From positions 1 to 64,000 of the forward strand of contig OZ237760.1 in assembly GCA_965178125.1 (NCBI GenBank): a stretch of 64,000 bases of DNA, written 5' to 3'. Each line of letters begins with the position of its first letter. Positions within the stretch are counted from its first letter, which is position 1. This DNA comes from Bilabrum cf. latius. Taxonomy: Eukaryota; Bigyra: Bicosoecida; Bigyra; Bicosoecida. This document shows, in pieces, positions 45,261 through 55,756 of the stretch. A model generated the notes under the pieces. It was not told the DNA's origin. It did no database searches and was given only the letters and a program-made list of their open reading frames with translations. A program made the position numbers and the translations under genes.

Positions 45261-48200
45261 ATGCAGCACTTGGTGTATCCCCCGGAGGTGCTCGCGAGCA
45301 GCTCGCCGACGATTGCAGTCGTTGGCGAAGCGGGGTGGACGCCGCGACTGACGGAGCTCCTGCAGGCCGCTTCAGACGAAGAAACGTCCGGGTTGCGCCG
45401 CAAACAGTTGGGTGATGCGCGCCGCCGCGCCCGAGTGGCTGCCGAAGGGGCTTCACCGATGTCTGGCAAAGCTGCCACTGAGGATCATACGCCGGGCCCG
45501 CACCGATTGCCGCAGTCTTCGCCGTTTCTTGCACCGGCCTCAGAAGGAGGAAGCAGACCAGGCGGCGTTCCTTTTCTGTACGTGAGGCGCCGCAGCAGGA
45601 ACGCCATCATGGACGCCACTATCGATTCCTCGTCTGCTTTCGTGTCCCAGTGGCTGGAATCGGACGCATCCTCGGCGAGGTCCGGCGGGTCGGCCCTGTC
45701 CGCTCTCGCCCATCCCCGGGGAGCCAGCGAGTCTAGGAGGCGGGACCACTCGTTGGATGAGTACGGGCAGGGCCAGTACGGCGGCGGCGGCGGGGTCCTT
45801 CGTCGGTCGTGGCTGCCGAAGCACCACTCCCGGTCGGGCGGCGTGCCTCTGCTCCTGGTGGCGGCGTACCAGTTCAACCCAGACGGACCCCTGTCCCAGT
45901 GGGAAGTGGAGAGCGGCGCCATCGCGCAGGAGGTGGAGGGCCTCCGCGCCAGAGCGCAGGGGAGGGCGGGTGACCTCCACGTGGTGCTGGTGGCGGCGGG
46001 GGCGGGGGAATCCACCGCCACCCTTGGGGTCAGAGCCAAGGAGGACGTGGAGAAGAGGCTGGCGCAGCTGAGGATGAAGACGAGGCTGGGCAGGCGACAG
46101 CTGCACCTGGTGATGGGCGGAGATTGCGGGGGCTCGCTCAGTGCTGTTGCCAGGTCGCTGGATCTGGCACAGGCAGGCAGCGCGCAGGAGGCGGCGGCCG
46201 CTGGGGCGAAGCCGGCCGCGGCATGGTCGGCGCGAGGGGTGGACCCCAGGTCCCTTTCGGACGCTTTTCGCGGCGTGGAGCGCGCCATGCGCTCGGCTGC
46301 CATGGAGCTGGTGTACCAGCGGCTCGAGGGGCTGCAGCTGCGGACCCTTCGGCTGGTCAAGGGGCCGCAGGTGGCGGTGGCGGTCCCAGGGCTGGCGGTG
46401 GGCCACGTGGCGCTGGCTACTGGAGTGGCTGTCCGGGCGAGTGGGTTGGTCCTAGGAGGGGACTCGTGGCAGGAGCTGATGCGCGGGGTGGCTCGTTTGG
46501 CGTGCGAGGAGTGCAACAGGGGTGTGGGGCGCGCGGAGGGCGAGTTCCTCGGCCGAGGGTGGGCCCTGCTGCGGGAATGGGTAGAGACCAGGGCAGCGGG
46601 GGGAGCAGGGGCGGGCGGGGCGGGTGCTCGGCTGGCGGGGATAGTGGACCTGGGCCAGGCACCGCTGCTGGCGAGGTGCCGCTTGCGGATGGCGAGGCTG
46701 CATCAGCAGAGCGGAGACAGGGAGCGGACGTTTGCCGCCCTCAGGCAGGCGCTCAACTCGCTGGCGAGTCTCAGACGAACCGCAGACGCAGCCGGGCAGG
46801 AGGCAGGGGCCGCCCTTGCCCTCGCCATGGCTCTGTGCGCGGTCGAGGCCAAGCATGCGCAGGGAGCAGAGTCGCAGTCGGAGCAGGACGGCGCGCATGC
46901 TCAGTTGGCAGCCAAAGCGGGTGCCTGGCTCCTGCACAGCGCATCCGCTGTGGCTGTAGCGGGTCAGGCGGCGTGGGCTGCGGGTCTGTGCCTGCTGCGG
47001 CTACAGCGGCTGGCGCTCGAGTTCGGGGACGTGCGAACTGCATCCAGCACTCACAGGCAGCTGGTGTCCGTGTTTGCCCCGGTTCCCACAGGCCTGCGGC
47101 CAGCTGCAGCGTTGCTGGATCGGCTGCCTGCCCAACCGACATGGTCGGTTCATGACACAGGTGGTGCATCGGGTGCATCGAGCGAAGAAGCGGGAGGAGG
47201 CAAGGAGTCTCCCAGTGCGTGCTGGAGCATGAGCCAGGCCGCGGCATCGCTGCGCGCTCTGGCCGCCGCCGGAATCGCGCAGCACCACAGGTGGGTGGGG
47301 GCCGTGCGCGCAATTTGGGCTGAATGGCTGCAGGTGGACGGGTGGGCCGGCGGGCTAGGGCCCGGGTATGCGCCTCCAGGGGCGAAGGGGCACCCTTAGC
47401 AGCTCGCATTTGTGCTTGCGAAGCAGGGGCACAAGCTACTAGCGGGTGAGGAGGGTCGTTCATGGGAGGAAGCAGTGGGGCTTGGCCCAGGCCGGGAGGC
47501 CGAGAGAGACGGCGGGGATGCGGCGGGCAGGCGCAGGCTGGCCCGGCCCGCGCCCTCGGAGGCCCGGCCCGGAGCAGCCCCCACGCTTGCGCTTCGGCCG
47601 TCCGTCCTGTTCGATGCCGCGGCCGAGTCTGCAAGTGCTGAGCTCGGAGCTCTTGCTGCTGCCGGCCTGGCAGACTTGCCTCACAGCGGCGCACATATGC
47701 GTGCTGGTGCTGCAGGGCAACAGCAGGGTGCATTTGAGGGGCTGACCCGCATGGCTCGTGCCACGGTGGAGCGCGGCCAGCGACAAAGACTATTTGACTC
47801 GGCAGTGGCGGCATGCACGGTGGCCATTTAGCTGGAGGGCCAGCGCTCCTCGGGTGGGGCGGGGACGGGCGCTGGTTTAGCTGCGACCGCATCGGGTTCC
47901 GGCGATTCCGCAGCCAACGTCTGGGGCCCAGCCGCGTGCTCCTCGTCGTTCTGCGGATCGCCACCACTAGTCATCATGCTGCCAAGACCCTCGGACGGAT
48001 CGGACCAATCGGCCTCGCCGTCCGCGCGGGTGGCAGCAGCGGATCCGCACGCGCCCGCTGACGCCGCCGTCGTGGCCATGTGGCGCAGCCCTCAGTCCGC
48101 TGGCATGCTGGCCTGCGCGCTGCAGCTGCTGGCCGCTCGATGGGCGGCTGACAGCACCGCTCCGATTCTGGCACTGCAGCACGCCGCGGATGGGCAGCAC

Positions 48201-51200
48201 GGCAGGCCGGCAGCGATCGAAAATGGTGCTGAGACCGGCGCAGAGCCAGAGCCAGGGCTGGCTTGGGGCATCCCGGCGAGCAGCGGCGTGGTGCGAGCAG
48301 GCCCAGTGGCAGTGCTTGACATGCTGAAGAGGGCCCAAGGGGCGGCCCCGTCGGACGGCAGCCCTTCGGCTGCCTCATAGCTGCCCTCGGTGCCAGCACC
48401 GGGGTCACCAGCTGCCCTGGGTCTCGCCCCCTTGCTGCTTCCAGTGGCAGGTGGGCTGCTTGCCCTGGAGCAGGAGTCTCCCTTCTTCCTGGCGCCTGCA
48501 CTCCTCGGCATCGCGGCCATGTGGAGGCATGCTCACGGGGTTACGCAGGCCACGGTGCAGCACGTGCCAGGCCTTGCCCAATGCGTGTCCTGGCCCTCGC
48601 CTGCAGGACCAGCGAGCCCGCTAGACGTGCGCACGAACACAAGGGCCCTGCAGCCCCCTCGTTTTCGCAGTGCTACCGCAGGCGATGCGGGTGGGGGCAG
48701 CTAGCCAGCGCCGATTGTGCTGCTGCAGCACCCGGTGGCAGGCGCCTTCGCCCGGAGCCGACTGAGGCGCATGCTAGGCGTGGCCAGGTGGACCGCAGGT
48801 GCAGCCATGCGGCAGCTGGGTGACCAGCTGCAGTCGAGCAAGGGTGTTTCGGAGCTTGATGCCGTCCACGCTCTGGCAGGAGCAGTCGCCCTCGCGGAGC
48901 AGGCTGCCGCTGGGCTGACCGAGGCCAAGCAGCGGGATGCAGCGACTGCACTGGTCCTGCAGGGGCTGGGCGTACTGGCGCAGTGCGCCTCTGGAAAAGA
49001 GGCGGCGGGTGTGCTGCGGGGGCTCTTGCTCCGCAGGTGTGCGTGGGCTGCGAGCTCATTTCCCGGCGAGATCGTTACGCAAGAGAGCCTGGTGGATGCC
49101 CTGCGAGAATCCGCGCGGCAGCTAGGCGGAGTGGGTGGTGGTGTCTCCTAGCTGATCCCTATGCTGGCCCCGTGCCGGGCCAGGCCCGCAACTGCAGTAG
49201 ATGGCGAGGACCAGCTGGAGTTCGGTGCGCCGTCCGGTTTCGCGGATGCTAGATCTCAGGCAGAGGGGGCGGCTGCTCTGGTGGCAGACGCGAGCGAACG
49301 GCCCTGCTCAGCGATCCGGTGGGCCTAGAGTGCATGCCGGTGGGCGGCTTCTCCCAGGGGCTCCCCGAGCTGCGGGCCGTTGCGGGCGACTGCCTCTGTT
49401 GGATTTTCGCGCGAACTGCTGCGGCAGCAACAGGCGGATGCAGGCACCACCAGCTTGGTGCAAGCTAGCGTCAGCGTGCAGTGGTAGGGCCCGTGCAAGT
49501 CCCTAGAACCGGCGTTCGTTCTGCTCACGATGGCGGGTAGGGCGGCGGGCGCTCGCGGTGGTGCGGAGAGAGGAGCGGTGTGGGACGATCAGCGCCTGTG
49601 CGACTGTCTCCTTGTGCTGCCGACTGCAGCGGTAAGAGACGATCACAGCGACGCGCGCATGGCTCACGCAGAGTGCTCTGCCTCGAGCTGGGAGGAGGCC
49701 TTCGCAGGCGATGTGCACGCCGGCGGCAAGGCCAGGGCAGAGGCAGCCAGAGCCGCGCTGCAGGGCAGTGGCATCGACGTGCCCCCGCTGGTGGCGATGG
49801 TGCCGCCCGGCGCAGTCTCTTCACGTGGGCTCGAGGTGCTGCTGAGCCTACCCCTGCCAGCCCGCCCGCTGCGCACCACGTCATTGCTGAGAGACGTACT
49901 GGCCAGCGCTGCCGGCTCGAGCTCTGATGGATGTAGCCCCGCGGTGCCGCTGCTGGGCTGCCTGGCCGCTCCTAGCTTGCTCCCTGAGGCAGCTGCCATC
50001 GCGCCTCTCTCCCTGCTGGATGAGGCCTCCACTGGCTAGCGGCAGTCCGGAGGCGCCGCGGAGAGCAAGCAGACAGAAGTTGACGAGGAGCTTGTGGCCA
50101 GGGCGGATTCCAGCAGGGGCCGTGGCATCGCCGTGGAGGCTGCCAGCGGGCGAGGGCCGGAGGAGCAGGTGCTGTCTACCTCGCCGGAGCGATTCGACCG
50201 CCGCCCTGGACACCTGGCCATGTTGACTTTGCGCGCAGAGATGATTGAGGGGGGTCTGTGGGAAGGGGGTCCCCCGGCGCTCAAGCCAGAGGTTCAAACG
50301 GCCTCTCCCTCGGGTCTGGACGATGCCACTGTGGCAGCCGCCACGTACACGGCCCTAGCATCGGGACAGGCTCCGACTGCTAGTGCATCCCAGGTGTTCG
50401 CTCGCCTGGCGCATGCCACGGGCGGCGGTGCGTGCGCCCTGCACGAGAGGTCTATTGCGGCGAGCGCGGTGTGGGTCGGCCTGGAGGTGCCGAGTGTGGC
50501 CGGCGCACCGGCTGCTAGCGCATCTCCCTGCTTCCTGTTCGTGCCAGCCCGCATGTCCAGCGCGAGGATGCATCGATCTAGTGCCCGGGCTGCTTCGAAA
50601 TGGGGCGATTCCACCTTCCAGTCCCCCGGTGCTTCGTCTGCAGCTGCAGCGGGTGATTTGGTCGTGCCAGGCTCTGTGGATGCCCTGGAGCCAATCCTGC
50701 AGCAGCGTCGCATCGCCGAGTCCAAGGCCCGCCTGTGGGGCCCCGACTGGGAGGAGCAGGAAGCCAAGCAGAAGCTGCGGGCCATGCGGCGGGAGGCCAA
50801 GGCCAAGGCCAAGGCAGCGCTGGATGCCGGCGCTTCTGAGAGCAAGGAGGCGCAGGCGACTCATGGCGCTGAGGGTGCCGCCGAGACACCCGCCGACCCG
50901 TGGGGAACACGCATGAGCGATGTGCTGGTTGTCAGCGATGCTGGCGCAGATGATGCCAGCATGGGCCAGAGCACCGGCGTGAACTGGCCCGGTGACTCCA
51001 GTGCGACCGCGCAACTCCCCGGTACCCTCCCCAGGGCCCTGCACGTGACTCTGCGGTCCGATGCGCCTGGGATCGAGGGAAGCCTCGCCCCGGTGTGCAT
51101 CGAGGTAGCCGCTGGGAAAGACCTGGCTGGTGGAGTGGTGGCGCTGGGTGCCGCTCTGCTGCCGGTGCGACCCGGTGTCCGCTTGAAGGACGGGGTGAGT

Positions 51201-53273
51201 GCTCCAGGGGCGCAGGCATTGCCTTGCGTGGTGGCTCCGACTGCTGCCGTGCTTGTGCTGGGGGACAAGGGCGCAGGGGGACAGGCAGGCGGGCAGTCGA
51301 CCGGGAATGCAGCAGTTGCGGCAGGTACAGCCGGAGAACTGCTGCCACAGTACAGCAGCGGCAGCGGGCCTATGGAGGCGGTTGACCCCCAGGTGGACTG
51401 GTGCCGGCCATGCGAGGACAAACCAAGGCTCCTGCGGTCTCCCAAGCTGAGCAAGGCAGCGGGACCCGGAGCACAGGCCGCTGTGGGCGACACGGTGCTG
51501 ATGGCAGTTCCTCCCATGCAGCGAGGCCAGGTGGTCAGGCTTTGGATGGCGGTGGACTTGCCCGAGGGAGCGGCACTGGGGGCTTCTTCTGCATCAGATG
51601 GACCCTCGCCCGCGCCGAAGGCTGTGGGGGCAGGAGGCAGTAGCGGTCGCACACCATCCGCCGCAGATGTCGCCCTGGCTCGCGGGGCGCAGGTGGCCGT
51701 GTGGGCCTCTGCGGAGGCTCTGCTGGCAGGCCATGCCCTTGGTTCCAGCGGTGCCGACTCCGATGCGGACGCGAAGGCCGTGCTTCGTGCCATGCAGCAG
51801 CGGGCCAGCGCGGTGGAGCGTGGCGTGGGCCCCGGCAGCATTGCTTGCACGTCCAGGGCACACGCTCTCCTGCCCGTGGCTGCAGCCTTCAGGGTGGGCG
51901 TGTCCTGCCGAGGGGACCCGGTGTGCCCCCCTGCCGACCTGCACGGAGCGCTCGGGCCTGAGCTGGCGGGCTTGCTGGGTGCTCTGCCGGTTCCTGCCGT
52001 GGCACGGGCTGGCATGCCAGCCGCCGGTGGAAGAGGGGCAGGGGAGGGGCAGGACGCGCACGCTGCGGTGCTGGCGCCTGGTGGGCTGGTGCAGGCGTGT
52101 GTGAGGCTGTCCACGGGCGCCAGTAGCGCGGTGCTCGCGGTGCGGGGACTTGAGTGGACCTTGGAGACAAGGGCGGAGGGTAGCGGCGAGGGGGCATCCC
52201 TGGGCCTGACGCCTGCACTGGAGCAGTCGCAGATTGACTACCAGCTGCAGATGTCCTCGGTTCGGGCGCCGCGCATGGATTTCAGAGATGATGATGCAGG
52301 TGCAGGTGTAGGTGCAGGTGCGGGCGGTGCCAATGGGCGTGGGCACGGCGAGTGGCCCAGGGCTGTGCTGGTGGCCCCGAGGGGCGCGCACAACTTCTTG
52401 CTGGCTGCACGGGCCAGCGGCGAGTGGCCAGCCGCCCTCCTCGAGGCCAGGTCCCGCGTGTATGAGGCTATCCGGCGCGCTGGCGAGGAGGCCGGCACAG
52501 TCGGCGCCCCGGACTCTGTAACCGAGGGGTTGCTGCTGGCCAGGGGAGGGGGCGGCCTGGGGGAGTTGTTCCCCAACGGGGGGGGAGAGAGGGAGGTGGG
52601 AGTTCCGGTCGCATTGTAGTAGGAAGAACTGGGAGCAGGGGGGGCCTCAGTGACTGCTTGTTCCCTGGGCCGCATCTTGGTGCGATGGCGGAGGGGCACC
52701 GTGGGGGAGGCAGCGCTGGTGATGGGCAAAGAGGTGCCCAGCGGACCCAGCTTGGACGACGAGATGCCCCCTTGCCTCCGCAGCAGCGGGGAGTTTAGGT
52801 GCATGCTGCCTGCAGTGGCGGTGGTCAGGCAGCCCGTGCAGATGGCCGCCCAGTTGCCGCGGGTGCTGCGGGCGGGTGCACCCGCTGCCGGCGTTTGGGT
52901 GGCCGTGAATCGGTCTGCGGAGCCCCTGACCATCCGTGTGAGGCTGGCCGAGGGCGCGCCTGGCCCGGGTGCAGGCGGAGCGGCCGGCGGGCAGGGGGCC
53001 AGGGAGAGGCTGCTGCGGCAGGGCGGAGCGCGCATCGGGGTCGTTGGTGCTGTAAGCAGGGTGCTGCTGCTGCCCCCTCGATCGTGTGTCGCGCTGCCGT
53101 TCCCAGTGTAGGTGTCGGCTGGGGAAGAGGGCGGAGTCGCGCCTGCGCCCGTGGTGCAGGCGGACATCGTGCAGGTCGGAGGGGCTAAAGTTGCCTAGGC
53201 CAAGGCTGCCTGGGTCGGATTCGCTCCCTCGATGCCCTTCCCTGTGACGGTTTTGCCCCGCGACAGCCCTTGA
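45261..53273 (+). CDS. Giant TRAPPC11-like protein (trafficking)
   Basis: A single 2,670-codon frame with about 12 TAGs, ending in TGA at 53271. It starts at ATG 45261 (an in-frame GTG lies at 45255). The N-terminal ~430 residues resemble the start of TRAPPC11: an opening segment P-T-I-A-V-V-G-E-A-G-W, S-W-L-P-K-H near residue 190, V-P-L-L-L-V-A-A-Y-Q-F, D-L-H-V-V-L-V-A-A-G, and a closing helix with M-E-L-V-Y-Q-R-L-E-G. Then comes a long helical, Ala-rich middle with tetratricopeptide-like spacing (the region the family calls foie gras), and beta-rich C-terminal segments including I-L-V-R-W-R-R-G near residue 2470. The protein is more than twice the usual length, swollen by Ala/Gly/Ser insertions. 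TRAPPC11 acts in ER-to-Golgi transport. Assignment is tentative; TRAPPC9/Trs120-like is an alternative. Confidence 0.5.
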
Positions 53274-53583
53274 TCGTACACGACTGAGGCGATCCTAGGC
53301 ACCACGAATATATCTTGCAGATTCGATGTTGCAAATGTAAGTTCGATCTGAAATGAAATTACATGAAGCCCTGAGGGCCAATCAAAGCGATGAAGGCTGC
53401 AACGCGGACACCAAGCTGGTGAAAACCGGCGTGGCAGCCTTTGCCCGAGAGGCAAAGAGCCCCATGGAGACAATCAGATCATATTTCCATGAGCTCACCA
53501 AATCGCCAAAACAGCGCCAGGAAAATCAGCGAAATCCCGAGGCCGGCGAGGTGCGAGGCAGCACGTCATCAGCGCGCACGCGT
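53274..53583. other. Convergent intergenic spacer
   Basis: 310 bp between the TRAPPC11-like stop (plus) and the carboxypeptidase stop (minus). Short open frames on both strands look fortuitous. No repeat or RNA gene seen. Confidence 0.55.
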
Positions 53584-55500
53584 TCAGAACGGCTTGTTGT
53601 TGATGAACCTGGTGAACATGTCGAGCGCCTGGATGGGCTTGTAGGTAGGCGCCTCGTGGCCGGCAGCCATCACGGTGTTGAACGAGAAGGTACCGTTGGG
53701 CGCCTTGTAGTCTACCGAGTACCCCGACACGATGGGCCCGTTGGCGAGCTGGGACTCCCACGACCTCCAGCTGTTCGCCACGTCGTAGCCCATGCCCTCA
53801 GTCCACTCCTGGGCGTCCGTGATGGGCACGCAGGCGTCTGCGTCCGCGTTGAAGATGCGCACGCGCAGCCCTCCCTTCTCCAGGAGCACTGGGTACACGT
53901 CCCTGGGCAGGTTCTTGGCGGTGGGCGTGTAGTTGATCTTGCCCGTGCAGATGGTCCACTCCTGCCAGTACTGCTTGGCCTGGGCCACGTGCAGGGCCTG
54001 GGTCACCACATCAGAGTTGAGGTAGGCGTGCGCCTCCTTGCTCTCGATGCATGCCACGGGGCCGCCGAGCAGGTCCAGCACGGATCCCTTGGGCACGGGG
54101 AGGGTCAGCTTGGGGTTGGGCTTCTCGATGGGGGCCTCGCAGCTGTAGTAGATGCCGTACAGGTTGATGTTGCCCACCTGCAGAAAGGAGAGGGTTGCGA
54201 GGAGACAGAGAGGGGAAGGTTGCGAGGAGACCGAGGGGGCGGGGGGCGGGCGGGCTGGGGGTGGATGCTTGCTCCCGTGATCGATGGTGAGCTCGAATCA
54301 GCACAGCAGTCAAATACATTGAATTGAGTTTCAGTTCCTCGCTCACCTCGACGGACATCTGCTGGAGCGCGGACTGGCACGCGCTGGAGGGGTTGTGCCA
54401 GTCGGGGGAACACTCGTCCTGGATCTTCTTGCCCAGCACGGGCGAGTACGTGTTGCGGATGGCCAGATAGGAGGAGCGAAGGCGGTCGGCATCTGCGCTG
54501 CACACGCCCACCTCAGTGCCACTGCACCCGTTGCCCACCTGCGCGCAATAAGAGGTTCGCCTAATTCAAGCAAAAAAGGGGGATCGCGATCGCAGCGAAT
54601 CAAGGGGTGATTTGCTAGGCGGTCAAGCAGCCCAAGCTCGAGGAGCTGGCAGGGAAATCGAGACTGTATAGTCTCTGGCCGATCAAACCAAGCAAGCCAA
54701 TCAATCAATCAATCTCACGAGGATGCCCTTGAGGTTGATGAAGAAGTCGCTCTGGGACATGATGGTCTTGTAGGCCAGCGTGGGCACATACACGCCGGCG
54801 TAGCTCTCGCCGGCGATGAAGAACTCGTTCTTGCGGTACTCGGAGAAGCCCTCGAAGAACATGGTCAGGGCCTTGTGGTTGAAGTCGGCCGTCTGGGTGT
54901 CATTGGTGTTGTACACGCTCCTGTCCTGGGCGTAGGAGAATCCCACGCCAGCAGGAGCCTCCAGCCACAGCATATTGGCGGACTGGGTCCAGCGGCCATC
55001 GTTCACCACCAGCTTGGTGTAGTCGGCCTCAGAGACGTGGAACGGCCCGTTCTCGTACATGAAGCCGTCCATCGAGCTGCAGCCCGGGCCTCCGTTCAGC
55101 CACAGAACCACGGGCTTGTTAGCAGGATCAGACTCTGCCTCCATGAACACGTAATGCAGGTTCTGGCCAGTGACATTGTCAACCTCGAGGTATCCGGACC
55201 ACATCTTGCTCTTGAGCGCTGGGGCGCCGGGCAGTGAAGGGACTGCGGTAGACGAACGACACGAAAGGCATCGAATGATCAGTGAGTTTTGACTTGTGGA
55301 TTTAAGAGGTTATCGGTAGCGCTATTGAAATAGGTCTACTTTGTTAATAAACTGGGCATTGATCCACTGTGCGTTGTGGAACAGCAGCCAAGATTCCGAG
55401 CTCCAAAACGAATAATCGAATCCTTACCGGCATCAGCAGGGATGTCTGCTGCAACGTATGCCGCAGAAATGGCTGCGATCAAGCAAGTGATGCTCTTCAT
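53584..55500 (-). CDS. Serine carboxypeptidase (peptidase family S10)
   Basis: Four exons: 55428-55500, 54719-55242, 54347-54538 and 53584-54177. The introns are 185, 180 and 169 bp, all GTRAG...GCAG; the product has 460 residues with a TGA stop. Joins rebuild V-S-L-P-G and G-I-L / V-G-N-G-C and M-S-V-E / V-G-N-I-N. Exon 1 is a signal peptide (MKSITCLIAAISAAYVAA). Family landmarks: S-G-Y-L-E-V, W-L-N-G-G-P-G-C-S-S, E-A-P-A-G-V-G-F-S-Y, nucleophile in G-E-S-Y-A-G (Ser 171), Asp 377 in A-D-A-C-V-P, and His 437 in A-G-H-E-A-P. All three catalytic residues are present, so it should be active, probably in a vacuole, lysosome or secreted. No TAG occurs in it, and it is the most intron-rich gene here apart from COQ2. 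Confidence 0.95.
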
Positions 55501-55756
55501 GTCAAGCGATGGGAAGAAGAGTGGGCGCGAAGCAATCCTGGTCTTGTGTCTGCGCCAAATACGAATTCTGCTCGCTACATTTATGAATGTAGCGTGTATA
55601 TTTTGCACTTGCACTACGGTTTTCGGCACGTGATACGGTTGTAGCCCATCTACCAGTAGATACGAAGCTTCTGCGAACCATCAATCATTTTTTATTAGCT
55701 GTTCATAGCAATCACGGCGTGCTGGGCATATAGAGGCAACTGTTTGCTTGAAGGAA

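Noticed and set aside
48974-53167. Long minus-strand frames opposite the TRAPPC11-like gene
   Set aside because: Pro/Ala/Arg-rich shadow translations of high-GC coding DNA without any domain.
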